Shown here: in pieces, positions 37,001 to 47,325 of the stretch
Layout: the number at the start of each line of letters is the position of its first letter
Position numbering within the stretch: the first letter of the stretch is position 1
Assembly (NCBI RefSeq): GCF_000006565.2
Contig: NC_031479.1
Coordinates: forward strand, 2,501,789 to 2,565,788
Reading direction: 5' to 3'
Origin: Toxoplasma gondii ME49
Lineage: Eukaryota > Apicomplexa > Conoidasida > Eucoccidiorida > Sarcocystidae
Length of the DNA stretch: 64,000 nucleotides
Position numbers and translations under genes: made by a program
The notes under the pieces: generated by a model
What the model saw: the letters and a program-made list of their open reading frames with translations, nothing else
Databases searched by the model: none
Told to the model about the DNA's origin: nothing

Positions 37001-40000
37001 GGAGAAGAGACAACGCGTCTCCCTCTTCACTGACAGCAACTGCGTTGAACGATGTTGAAGCTGAAGAAGAAGAAAAGGAAGTTGCTGGACGTCCCCTCAG
37101 CTGACTGAAGGGTCGCGAGTGAGCAGAGAGAGGATTCATCCAAGACGCAGGGACTGTATGCGTGGTCTCGGAGAAAAAGCGCGACACAAGAGAACCATTT
37201 CTCCCATCTTCCAATAGTTCTTTGTCGTCTGTAGCATACGAATTCGTCGATCCCCGTGCTGGAATCGAACGCGATGAGGAACGCGAGAGGCAGTGAGTAG
37301 ACACGAGACCTCTTTCTTCCTCCGAAGATGCCTGTCTTTCGTTCACAGTCGCCATATGCTGGTTTTCCTCATCTTCCCGTCTCTCGGTGTCTCCTGTGTG
37401 TGTCGACTCTCTCTCCCGTTGGTGTCTCCCCTGTTCTCCACTCGCAGTTTCCTTTTTCTTGTTCTCCTCTCTCTCGTTCTCTTCTCCCTCGTTTTCATCC
37501 CTCTCGTTCTCTTCTCCCTCGTTTTCATCCCTCTCGTTCTCTTCTCCCTCGTTTTCATCCCTCTCGTTCTCTTCTCCACCACTCCGTTCTCTCGCTTTCT
37601 CTCTTCTCTCGTGTCTCGCTTCTCGGTCTTGCCCAGCTGCTTCTCGTCTGTCCTTTTCTTCTGCAGGTTCTGAGGCTTCGTCAGCGCTCGGCGCGTTGCG
37701 GAGGCCTTTGGCTTCCGGCGCCATGGCTTCGGGGCTCGGCTTTTGTCCTCGCTTCTTCTTTCGGCTCTCTGCAGATCTGCCGTTGCTCCCTGCATGCAGC
37801 CAGCCGAGAGCTCGCGACAGGCGTTCGAGTTCGCAGCGTCTGTGCGTCGCTTCACCTGCGGTCTTCGCCCGGTGTGTGCGTTCCTTTCTCTCCCGCCAGA
37901 GGTCTTGTCGCGGCCCCAGAGATTCCAAAAGAGAGGAAGGAAACTGCAGAGGCTCGCATCGCGGTCCATGCAGAGACCCGCGCTGGAGGGCATCCAACAA
38001 CTCCACAGCGGTGTATGGACATCTGGTCAGCGACGGCAGGACAGCCAGCGCGAACGTCTTGGAATGCATAGACACCAGATTCTGCAGAAGCTGCACTGGA
38101 GGCGGACGCGAGCAACGGACGCCCAGAGGAGCTGCAGCGGTCGAAGGTTGCGCAGAAACGGAACGGGAGGCCGCAGAGGAAGAGGCGTTCGCGCACTGCG
38201 GAGAGTGAAGGTAGACCGAAGACGTGATGGACTGTGGAGAGGACAGAGGCAGTTGGAGGAACTCGAGCAGCAGAGAGACGAGACGCTTAGAGCCTTCAAC
38301 TGAAGAAGGGGACTGCTCAGAACTGAGTGGCGTTTGAGGCGACTCTAAGTCTTCTCCTTCCACTGGGGAGATGAGATGGAGAAGTGAGAGTGTAGGTGAC
38401 GGGCCGGCAGACGCGGAGACAGAAAGGACTTGGACTCGTACTGCCCTGGGAGCAAAGCGAAAGCAAACGCAAGCGAAACGCAGAGGTCAACCAGGATGGC
38501 TTCGACAAAATCCCGATGCATGCAGTTCAGCTTCTTCGTCGTCAGCGTGTGGAGGGCGTCCGAGTGGGGACTGCCGCTCTCTCGTTCGCACTTGCGACTC
38601 TTGTGCATTCGGCGAAGCAGACAAGTGAGAGAGGGGCCGTCTGTAGAAACAGAATAGTTCCTAAGGCATTAAAGGGGATGTGAGCCTAACTCTGTACACG
38701 AGGAAGAAATCAATTTGTGTGCATTTTCATTCCAAGAGCTCGTCCAAGTGTATCGGCCTTCTGTTCATCGCCGTTGCCTTCGACTGTGGCGTCATTCTTC
38801 TTCGCACCTGTATCTTTACTTTTCTGCTTTTTTTCGGAGACCGGAAAAGCGGCTCTGCTTCTCTGTCTACGCAAATGTGAACTCACAAGAGACTCGGCGC
38901 TTCTGTCTCTTCTGCGTATTTCCTTCCTCTCCGTGGCTTCGCCTCCGACCCCGCTTTCTTTTCCTCTTCGTTTGGACGACCGGAGGAAAGGCTGGACAGA
39001 CGCAGCTCCTTCAACTTGGCTTTCGCGCGACTCAAAACCATTTTCACTTCTCCCACCGTGCTCACGGAGACAGTGCGGAGACAGCGCGACACAACGTCGT
39101 CTGGGGTGCAAGAGGCCGAAGAAGGCGGTGAAGAAGTCTTGGAAGACAAAAATTGAGCAAAGCAGGCGAAACAAGGGGGAGAAGTGGAGGGAGCAGCTGC
39201 CGGCGGAGAAGACGAGAGGAGGTCGACAGTCGCGTCGTCCGAGACAAAGAAGACAGAGAGACCGAGCAGGAAGGAGAGAGGCTCGCCGTCACTGTCTGTG
39301 TCCATCTCTAGGAGGCGCGTTAAAAGTTTTTCAGCGAGGCCTGCGTCTGCCACTTGGAGAGTTCCGGTTTCGCTTTCCCCCTTCCTGCTTCCTTCCAGTT
39401 GAGTTCTTTGCGTCCAGTTTCCTCGTCTCCCAAGGACAGAAGGAGGCCGCGACAACTGGAGACCAAAGTGAGAGGAAGCCGCAGGTGAAGGGGAGGAGCA
39501 AGATGAACTTCGACTCTCCTCTGTCACCTTTCTCTGTTCTTCTCCCTGCCTCTCTGTACCGTCTCGGCCGTCCAGGAGAAACACCGTCGCATGCTGGCGA
39601 TCCGTCACTAGCCAGTCGGCGACTCTCTCTATAAAAGAGCCTTTTTCGCCCCCATCTCCTCCCGTCTTTACTGTTTCTCCTTCGTCTCCTTTGCTTCTCA
39701 CTTCTCCTTCTTCTCCTCTCTCTCTCTCTATCCGATTTATGGCTTGCTTTCTCTCCTTCTTCCACTCCTCTCTCCAAGAGAAGCCTTCGACTGCAGAGCA
39801 GACGCGCCAGGACTTGAGTAATTTCTGCTCTTCTTTTCGCGGCAACTCCGGGCCTGTCTCCTTCCTGTGTCCTCCATCCTTCTCTTCTCTGTGCTTCGCG
39901 CCTCTCTGCTGATGTTCACCTGAGTCTCCGCATTCCTCTGTGGCGGACTCTCTCTCCTTCTCTCGGCCGCCAGCAACGTCCACCAGGTGTACGTACACCC

Positions 40001-41843
40001 GGCGGCGGTGTCGCGGAGAGAAGCCTGGGGAAGCCGGTTGACAGAGACGGATGTTTAGGAGCGAAGCAGACAGGGAAGGCGAAGAAGGCTCGTCTTTAGA
40101 AGGGTCGCAGCTGCTCGAGAGAAACGCAAAGATCGAAGGCGAAGAGGAGACGGGGAATACACAAGCCGCGGAAGAAGGAGGAGCTACGATGGTGGCTTCC
40201 GCATGCCTGGTCTCTGGCGCACAGGTCGTCGGGTGTATGTACACGTGGCTCTCGAAGAAGCCGAGGCGGGAAAGCGAAGGCAGCGGGAAGGCTTCGACGA
40301 TAGACGACGACGGAGGAGAGCAGGAAGAGTCGTGGAACGCGTTAAAGTATCTCTCAGCCGCCACAAGAGAAGACAGATTCCTTCCGTTCGCACTCTCTGT
40401 CTCTCGAAAAACGCCTTCACTGCTGTCTGCCGCGCGGCGAGGAAGCACCGGGAGGTCCTGAGACAGCGGACTCGACGGAAAAGACGATGGGGGGGACGCC
40501 GAGGGTCGCTGCGACGAGTGCTCCAATTTGGCAGCTGCATGCGCCGCTTTCGTCCTCTCTCTGCTTCTCTGTTCTCTTTTTTCTTTCGCAGCGTGAGGAG
40601 AAGCAAGACGCAGAGACGACGAGGCGAACGGAGACGCATGGAACCGCTGCCGACTCTGTTGTCCGCCGTGACAAAACGAAGAAGGGTGGAAGGGAGAAAA
40701 ACACGACGGAGGAGGAGAAGAGGTACTTCGATGAACATCAAGAGAGACAAATGGGAGCGTCGGCAAAGAAGGGAGTTTCGTCGGAATCCGATCGCGGATC
40801 GAAGAAGAGAAACATGCGTGACGCGTAGCTTCCTCGTTTGTTGCCTGAGAGAGGAGGGCTGTTCGGGTGTCTCTCCTGCTGATGATGTGAGCGTCTTCTT
40901 GTTGCTTCCTCTGTTGCTCCTTCGATTTTTTTCGTCTCCTGTTTTCTCGTCTCTCCTCGCCTTCGAGTCGACCGCCACACAGTGCGGAGGCGTCTGTTCT
41001 CCTTCTGCGCTTTTCCTCATCTCGTCTCTCTCCCTCGTCTCCCATCCCCATTGCCCGCCTGTCTCTCCTTCGGCGGCCTCTGGAAAGGCATGAAGGTGTG
41101 TCTGAAGAACCTGAAGGAGACGCATGCAGAGAGAATGAGTCCGCCAACGGCCTGCGAGCCGAGTGGCTGAGAGAGATACATTCTTTCTCCGCCGAAAGAG
41201 GCTCTTCGTGGATCCTCGTTCTGCGCGTCCGATGTTTCTCATCAGTCGAGGAAGAAGACAGAGAAGCCGCAGACAGAGAGGAGGAAGAAGACAGCGAGTG
41301 AGGGAAGAGAGAGGAAGAAACTGGTTTCGTTCTTTTCTGCGCCAGGCGTCTCGAATGTGAATGTTCTTCTTGGGAATCTCTGCCCCTTTCATTGCGTTCT
41401 CTCTCTCTGGAACAAGGCAAGAAATAAAACTTGCTTCTGCGAGCAGACAGGTCCGGCTGTTCCGTCGTCCTGATATCGGCCTTCGAGTTGCTGTTTTCGT
41501 TTCCTCTCTCGCCTCCCTTCTCTCGATTTCCTTCATTGCCTGCCTCAGACTCTTCCGTGCTGCACAGAGGGTCTTCGATGCAGCTCTCTGTCGAGGAAGA
41601 CGAGGCGGAGATGCCTGAGCGTCGGTCGAAGTCTCTTCCTTCCCGCGTTTTTCTTGACGTCTTTCTGCGGTCGCCACGACTGAGAAATGAGGCCTTGGAT
41701 GGTGAGTGAAACAGACGCTTTCCGGACTCTTTTCTCGGCGTCCGTTCGGAAGAAAACGAGGAAGAAGACTCGCTGACGCGTCTTCTCCGACGAGGGCGGC
41801 GACGCAGGCGAGTCGACCACTGGAACGAAGAAGGCGCCTCCAT
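31027..41843 (-). CDS. Giant low-complexity protein with a degenerate kinesin-like motor core
   Basis: Inferred exons: 41843-38887, 38640-38492, 38362-35136, 34795-32798, 31868-31749, 31444-31373, 31278-31027; all phases agree, giving about 2924 aa. Segments in kinesin order: RRVYVHLVDVAGG (about 615, beta1-like), FSWREEW (FDxVF-like), ADWLVTDRQHATVFLLDGRDGTER (about 745-760, at the P-loop position), LSFLLGLSVFFVSDDATVDLL (about 860, EIYNExVYDLL-like), CLRTVSVSTVGEVKMVLSRA (about 930), VEGSKRLVSLLLEFLQL (about 1060), and MHSKTFALAVLPSLTRCPYTAVELLDALQ (about 1130-1160, matching the GGNSKT...ETLSTL region). The GxxxxGKT P-loop and LVDLAGSE switch II are not conserved, so ATPase activity is doubtful. 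Between and after these lie Ser/Glu/Arg-rich insertions, a 30-bp coding minisatellite, a run of about 30 Ser, and heptad-like helices near 2070 and the C-terminus. The exon 2 donor (GTTGAC) is weak. The kinesin assignment is inference; a structural coiled-coil protein is the alternative. Confidence 0.6.
36800..36888 (-). repeat. Coding trinucleotide repeat (polyserine)
   Basis: A GAA/GAG tract on the plus strand is read on the minus strand as about 30 consecutive TCT/TCC serine codons in the giant protein. Mixed synonymous codons suggest an old or interrupted expansion. Confidence 0.9.
37471..37578 (-). repeat. Coding 30-bp minisatellite
   Basis: Three perfect 30-bp units at 37471, 37501 and 37531, plus a partial fourth. 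Each encodes a decapeptide of the form ENERDENEGE in the giant minus-strand protein. Perfect nucleotide identity between units implies recent duplication. Confidence 0.95.
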
Positions 41844-43216
41844 GGCGAGGCAGCCGCAGTTGAAATGCGCGGAAGCCGCGGATGGAGCTCAAGGGGACGT
41901 TTTCGAAGAGACAGGGGCACCGAAGGTACACACTCAAATCGGGAAGGAATCAGAGCACGGAGCAGAACTGGAGGAGGCAGAAGAAGAGAGAAGGTCAAAC
42001 ACACGAAGAACGCAGGGAAGGACAGGTCGAACGAGAAGAAAACCAAGACCGGGTGGAAGGGGAAGAATAACGAGAAGGCACTGAGTGACAGGAAGCTGCT
42101 TGTGTCAGGGCAGGAGGCGCAACACTGGCCTCGTTCAAAAACGAAGGACGGATCGGAAGAACAAGAAGAAGACTCTGTTAACTCTGCTGCTTTTGGCATG
42201 CTTTTCTCTCACATGTTTCGTTCTTCATGTTCTCTCAGTCTGTTTTTCGCGATTCGCTGTGTTGCATTTCTCGAGAAGAGGCAACTCGCTTGAAGGGTGG
42301 CGATGCTGCCCGTGAAGAAGGCGCTTGAGACTTTCCTCAGAGCGAACGCGTTAAAGCCGAAACACTATCGGCCGGCAGCAGGCCTTTGCTCATGTCCAAA
42401 CACTGACATCCTTCGCCTGAGTGCTCTCGCAAACTCTTCCGAAGCCTGGACTGGTGGAAGTCCGTGGAGAGAAGATCTCTCAGCTTCTGTCACGTCTAGA
42501 TGGAGAGAGAACAATCTGCATCTGTCTGTCGAGCTACGGAAAAAGGAACTGCATTCTTTTGTTTATGAACAAGTGAAAAAGAGACAGATTTGCGTGTCGA
42601 AGCGCTCAGGTAGACAGATCTGCATCGAGATCCGTAAGAAACGGGATGAGTCCTAAGTATCTCCGCGCGGTGTACACTCAGATACCTACACGCGCGTTTT
42701 TATCTCTCTTAACAGTTGTTTCTCTGGAGAGAGGAGCAAGGAACGGAAGGAATGATCGCGGAACGTCTTTTTCAGGTTGTCTGTCTGTCTCGCGCTCAGC
42801 TTTGCGCAGATCTCAACAGTGTTCAGGCCGCGGAATTCAAACGAGAACATTTTCTTACTGGCGCACCGCCGCTTTCCCTGAACAGAATGCTTTCTTCGCT
42901 AACGGGTACACTCGCGCGACAAGATGGAGAAAGCGTCTTCGCATTTGACTCCTCTCCGATTTTACGACTCAGGGGGAACTGCGCCCTCGTTCTGTTCCGT
43001 TGTCGCGAAAACTGCGTTGGCTTCTCTGGCCTCGGTTTTCTTTGGCTTCTCTGGCCTCGGTTTTCTTCTCTCGAAGAAGGGAGAGAACTGCAGCGTGTGG
43101 GTGTACCGTGGAATCTCTTGGAACTGTGCAAAGAGGAAAGAGGAAAGAGAACTGCGGCAGGTGCGAACGCGCCGAGCCATGCTGTTCCGTGGCGCTGCTG
43201 CGGGGGCGTTGCGGGG

Positions 43217-43417
43217 CGAGAGAGAGAACAAGAGAGAGGAAGAGAAACGGAGAAGAGGAAGAGAAGAAGACCGAGAGAAGAAGACGAAGAAGAAGTGAGA
43301 GAGAGAGAGGAGAAAAAGAAGAGAGAAACGGAGAAGAGGAAGAGAAGGAAAAGCAGATAGAGGAAGAAGAGAGAACAGGAGAAGAAAGAGAGACGGAGAA
43401 GGAGAAAGAGAAGAAAG
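43217..43417 (+). repeat. 200-bp polypurine (GA-rich) tract
   Basis: The plus strand is almost exclusively A and G for about 200 bases, with mixed GAGA, GAAGA and GGAGAAG units. It lies in the divergent promoter region between the kinesin-like gene and RPC11. Mirror-symmetric purine tracts of this kind can form triplex (H-DNA) structures; that is inference. Confidence 0.85.
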
Positions 43418-44534
43418 CTTACGTTTAGATTCGTCTTTCCGGGAAATGGTGGTAAGGAACAAAGGTGGAAACTGACCAGAGATCGAACAGTTGCAGATGA
43501 CAAGAAAAAAGACTCGGTGCGCAGCTTGCGCGCGGCGAGCTGTCCTATACAAGGGACGCGCGAAAGTCGCATGTCCCTCTCTTCTCCAGATTTCCTCAAA
43601 TGACCGCATCACAGAGAAACCGCTGTAGAAAGAAAGATGCCTCGTTGTTCCTCACTGGGTGGAACGAGAAACGCAAACTGCGTAGCCAGGCTCCCTTTTT
43701 CCGAGGTCTTCAAGGCGCTTCTTCGCGATGTTACTCACCTGCCCTGCTGTGTCTCAGCGCTCCGCTCCCTCTCCGATTTTTAGGTCTCGTTGTCTCTCTT
43801 TCGTCTTCAGAGTTGAAGAGTTCGCGCGAACAAGGAGAAAGGAAAGGCTAGGAAGCAAACAGGGGGATGCGAAAACAGGGGAGAGACAAAGGGAGGCCTG
43901 GCGGAGAGGCGCCGGCAGGCCATGACCCTCAAGTCCGGGGAGAGACGGACATGCACGCAGGATTTTTTTCACATGCAAAGGATTTTTTTCTTTTTTCCTG
44001 CATGCTCTTGCTCAATTGAAACGCGTCTTCAAGGTGTCGTCTGTCCTCTCTTTCGAGTTGAATCCCGACGGTTCTCCGTTTTTTCTCATTTTCCAACAGA
44101 GAGAGCGCAGGAGAAAAAGGAAAGGCTCTCGCTGCTTCACCGTCTGCGAGCGAAAAAGACGGACTGGGAGAGGAGACACAGAAGCGCGTTTCAGGCCGCG
44201 GGCGGCGTCCTTCACAGAGGCGGGGAACTTGAATTTCTTCGAAGTCTTTCGCGTTGCTCGAAAGCCTTTGCCTTGCAGTGGTTTCTGGAGACGCTGTCGA
44301 CTTCGTCTCTCCCGCTGCTTCTTGCATCGTGGCTTCCCTCCCATCTCGAGCTTTTCCTCTTGGTTTTTCGCGTTGCCTTTCCCCGGCTCGTTCTCTCTTC
44401 GTCTTCGCTCTTCCTCCTATACCTCTGTTGTCGTCTCTTCCTCTCTGCCTTCTCTTCTCTCGTCGCTGACTCCGCCGTTCCTCCACTCTTTCCTCTCCCT
44501 TCTCTCCTTCTCTCCTCCTCTCTCCCTCCTCGTC

Positions 44535-44582
44535 GCCTGCGAGCCTCGTTGCCTGCGAGCCTCGTTGCCTGCGAGCCTCGTT
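44535..44582 (+). repeat. Three tandem 16-bp repeats in the RPC11 leader
   Basis: The unit GCCTGCGAGCCTCGTT occurs three times head-to-tail without mismatch (44535-44550, 44551-44566, 44567-44582), ending 54 bp before the RPC11 start codon. Confidence 0.95.
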
Positions 44583-44636
44583 GCATCGTCGTTTCGTTCT
44601 TCCTCGTTCCTCAGCTCTGCGAGCGGACGCGGACTC

Positions 44637-45850
44637 ATGGCGCTGTTTTGCCCTACATGTCACAACATGCTGCTGGTGCGGCAAGAAGTCACCATGCAGT
44701 TCCACTGCAGAACATGTCCCTACGTCTTCAACATCAAAGAAAAACTGACTCGGAAAATGCCTCTGACTCCAAAAAAGGCCGACGAACCTCTGGACGAAAG
44801 CCAAGAAGCTGCTCGGGGCGCAAAAGCTCCAGGTAAACACAACTTCCACATTGATATAACATACATCTGCAAAACTTACATACACACAAACTTTCATATA
44901 CATACATGTATACCTTTAAATAGAGAGACATAGATATAGATATAGATAGACACGTGGAATACATGTTTCCTACGATATAAACCGTCATGTCGGGAATGTG
45001 TGATATAATTATATATATATATATATATATAATGTGCGATATATGTTTAATATATGATATCTACATATATAATATATATAATGTGTGATATATATATATA
45101 TATCATTTGAAAAAATCTTTCCTCCAGAGGACCTCACCGTTTCGCAGTACATTGCATGTAGATCTAAAGAGAAGGGAATCACATGGACAGCGGACACAGG
45201 TATCTACGTTCATGAGATTACATAGAAATATATATGTATATATATATATTTGTATATATATGTACTCATGTGTACATGTAAATGCATCTTTGTGTGTACG
45301 TACCCATGTACATATCTCTATGCATATATATATATATATATATATATTTATGTGTCGATTATGAATATTTACGCTGGGAATTTGGAGAGGAGAGTTCCGC
45401 GTTAGAGGTAGAATGGACATCTGAACTCTTTTTTTATCGTTTAAAGTTTTTTCATTTCTAGCATAACTTCGGTTTGGCCTCGATGCGGTATTTCCCCATT
45501 TTTCTTGTCATTCAGTGTCTTGAGGTCCGTTCTCTCCACACATGGCTACCGCTGTGACAGCGACCTTTCCTGCCTTCGTTGTTTTTCGCATGTTGACTTC
45601 CCTCGTTTATTCGATTTCATCTGGACGTTTCTTTTCACCCTGTCGCCTTGTCCGTGCTCTTCCTTTCTGCTCTCCATGTGCACTCTCATGCGTCTGTTCT
45701 GTCCAATTTCGTTTCGTTTTCTCAGCTTCTTGTCCCAAGTGCTCGCACACAGAAGCGTATTTCTACGAGATCCAGATTCGGTCCGCTGACGAACCGATGA
45801 CCGCCTTCTACTGCTGTTGCAACTGCCGTTTCCGGTGGAGAGAGAACTAA
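44637..45850 (+). CDS. RPC11: RNA polymerase III subunit RPC11 (POLR3K/C11)
   Basis: Exons are 44637-44832, 45128-45199 and 45726-45850, giving 130 aa. RPC11 is the small TFIIS-like subunit of Pol III needed for RNA cleavage, termination and reinitiation on tRNA and 5S genes. The N-terminal zinc ribbon has Cys 5 and 8 (FCPTC) and Cys 24 and 27 (CRTC), followed by PYVFNI, diagnostic of C11. The C-terminal ribbon has Cys 92 and 95 (CPKC) and a cluster at 119-123 (CCCNC). Between them lies RSADEPMT (108-115), the acidic hairpin that reaches the Pol III active site. The linker (residues 40-90) is longer than in human (about 108 aa total), with a charged insertion TPKKADEPLDESQEAARG. Both introns are rich in TA microsatellites. 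The start Met sits at the family's normal position. Confidence 0.95.
45003..45104. repeat. TA microsatellite in RPC11 intron 1
   Basis: TA arrays interspersed with ATGTGCGATA-type segments, ending about 20 bp before the acceptor of RPC11 exon 2. Confidence 0.9.
45222..45350. repeat. TA microsatellite in RPC11 intron 2
   Basis: Two TA arrays separated by CATGTGTACATG-like sequence, starting about 20 bp after the exon 2 donor. Confidence 0.9.
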
Positions 45851-47325
45851 ATGGTGCAGAGGACATCTTCGTCTCCTTCTCGCTGCTGTCACTTTCCAAG
45901 TTTCCCTCTGCTCTCTTTCGTCTCGTCTGCCTCTCTCTTTCGCTCTCTTCTCGCACTCCACGCTCTCTCGTCGCTCTTCACCTCTGTTGCTGCGCCTTCG
46001 CGTCTGTGTATATCTCAGTCCTTCTCTTCTTCTCTCTCTCTGGCACTGCGGCGGTCTCCGTGACTTTTCCAAAGACAAGTTCCTGCCCTTTCTGTAGTGT
46101 TTATCTTCCGACTTCCTCACACGTTTGGAAGACAAAGAACTTTCCATGAGTAAGGCGCCTCGGCCTTCCAAGCAGTTCAGACGAAAGTCGCAAGCGGATG
46201 AGCTTTTTTTCGAGTCTCCCCGCTCTCTTCCTCGCACCGCTACACACAGCTTGTCCAGAGCGAACTCGGCAGCATGCGAAAGCAGAGCGAGAGAAGACGA
46301 GAAGAGAGAGAGGAAGCCATGGAGAGAGATAGACAAACACAAGGAACGGAATGAAGGCGGAACACAGGCAGCCAGAGAGAAGGAAGAGAGAGCGCACACA
46401 GAAAAAAGGAGAGAATGATACAGAAAGAATGAACGTCAGATGCAGAGAGCGATGCGCCGGATTTTCAGCGAGCTTAACCGTTTCCGACTTCGTGCACTGC
46501 AGCTCTGCAAATCCATGCGCCTTTTGTCTGTGGTCATTTTCTCTCTGTTTGTTCCCCGCCTTGAAACTCCTTTTTGAGTGAGGATCTTGTCTCCCACAAA
46601 TGTAAATATAAAAACATCTAGTGGAGCTCTGCACTTAGACCTAGGCTCGCGCGCTTGCATGCGTTCAAATCTCAACACACATGCTTGCATGCGTTTGAGT
46701 CTAAGCTCACGCCTTATTGCGAACCTTCAGGCTGTCTCTGGCCTCGTCTAGATCCAGGAGTGACAGGAAGCGGCTGCTGCAGCTTCGCAGCATTTAAGAA
46801 GTCTCGAGCTTCGTTTGTGTACCAGGTTGCTGTGAGATGGCACAAGGCATTCTACGCGCATCACATTTGTTGCAGGCGTCGACTGTGGTCCATCTGCATG
46901 CGTCGACAGCATCACCCGGGTCGCTGAGCCTTTGTAACGTTGTCGGATTGACTCCTGAAGCAGCAGCTTTTCATGCCTCGCTCTGCCTTGAATGAAAGAC
47001 TCTGGATGCATCAATTGATCGGGACTTCTGTAAAAAGAGTGAAATGCAGGGTGTGACCTGCTGCATGGATGTCAAGTGTGAAGCGCATCCGCAGAGACCG
47101 CCGATTCCGCACAGTTCTCTCAACAAATCAGAATTCAAATCCACCATTAAAAATGCTCCAACAGTCACTCCTGGGCAAGGAGTGGAGGGGGACGCGATGA
47201 ACACACACATCCACTCTCCTCAATTCATACCGTGAATGTAAGTGTATACAGAAAGAAACAAGAAAGGAAGCCGACGCACAAAGGTTCACTTGTAGTTACG
47301 GCGCCTTTTCACTTTGTCAGTGAGT
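45851..47325. other. Convergent spacer between RPC11 and the WD40 gene
   Basis: A 1.5 kb region holding the 3' ends of two converging genes. The left part is CT-rich then GA-rich, and the right part is balanced. Short frames show no domains. A direct repeat containing GCTTGCATGCGTT occurs at 46653-46665 and 46683-46695. No RNA gene was recognised. Confidence 0.5.
46653..46695. repeat. Direct repeat containing TGCATGC palindromes
   Basis: GCTTGCATGCGTT occurs twice, 30 bp apart start to start. The flanks hold an inverted pair CTTAGAC / GTCTAAG (about 46633 and 46699). The TGCATGC core is a known recurrent motif in coccidian non-coding DNA. Whether it binds a factor here is unknown. Confidence 0.7.

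Larger units (their letters stand above)
41844..44636. promoter_or_regulatory. Divergent upstream region of the giant kinesin-like gene and RPC11
   Basis: A 2.8 kb region between two head-to-head genes. It must contain both promoters and 5' leaders. It carries a purine-rich block at 43217-43417 and a CT-rich stretch from about 44240 to 44600, just before the RPC11 start, which is typical of leaders here. A 119-codon frame at 42297-42656 has no recognisable domain or splice partner and is not called as a gene. Confidence 0.45.

Noticed and set aside
40184..42199. 671-codon minus-strand ORF overlapping the start of the giant gene
   Set aside because: It is an alternative frame of the same purine/pyrimidine-skewed DNA. 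The translation is Arg/Ser/Leu noise, and the longer frame carries the kinesin-like segments and correct splice phases.
42297..42656. 119-codon plus-strand ORF upstream of the giant gene
   Set aside because: It has no domain, no clear splice partner and lies in the divergent promoter region. It may be leader sequence.
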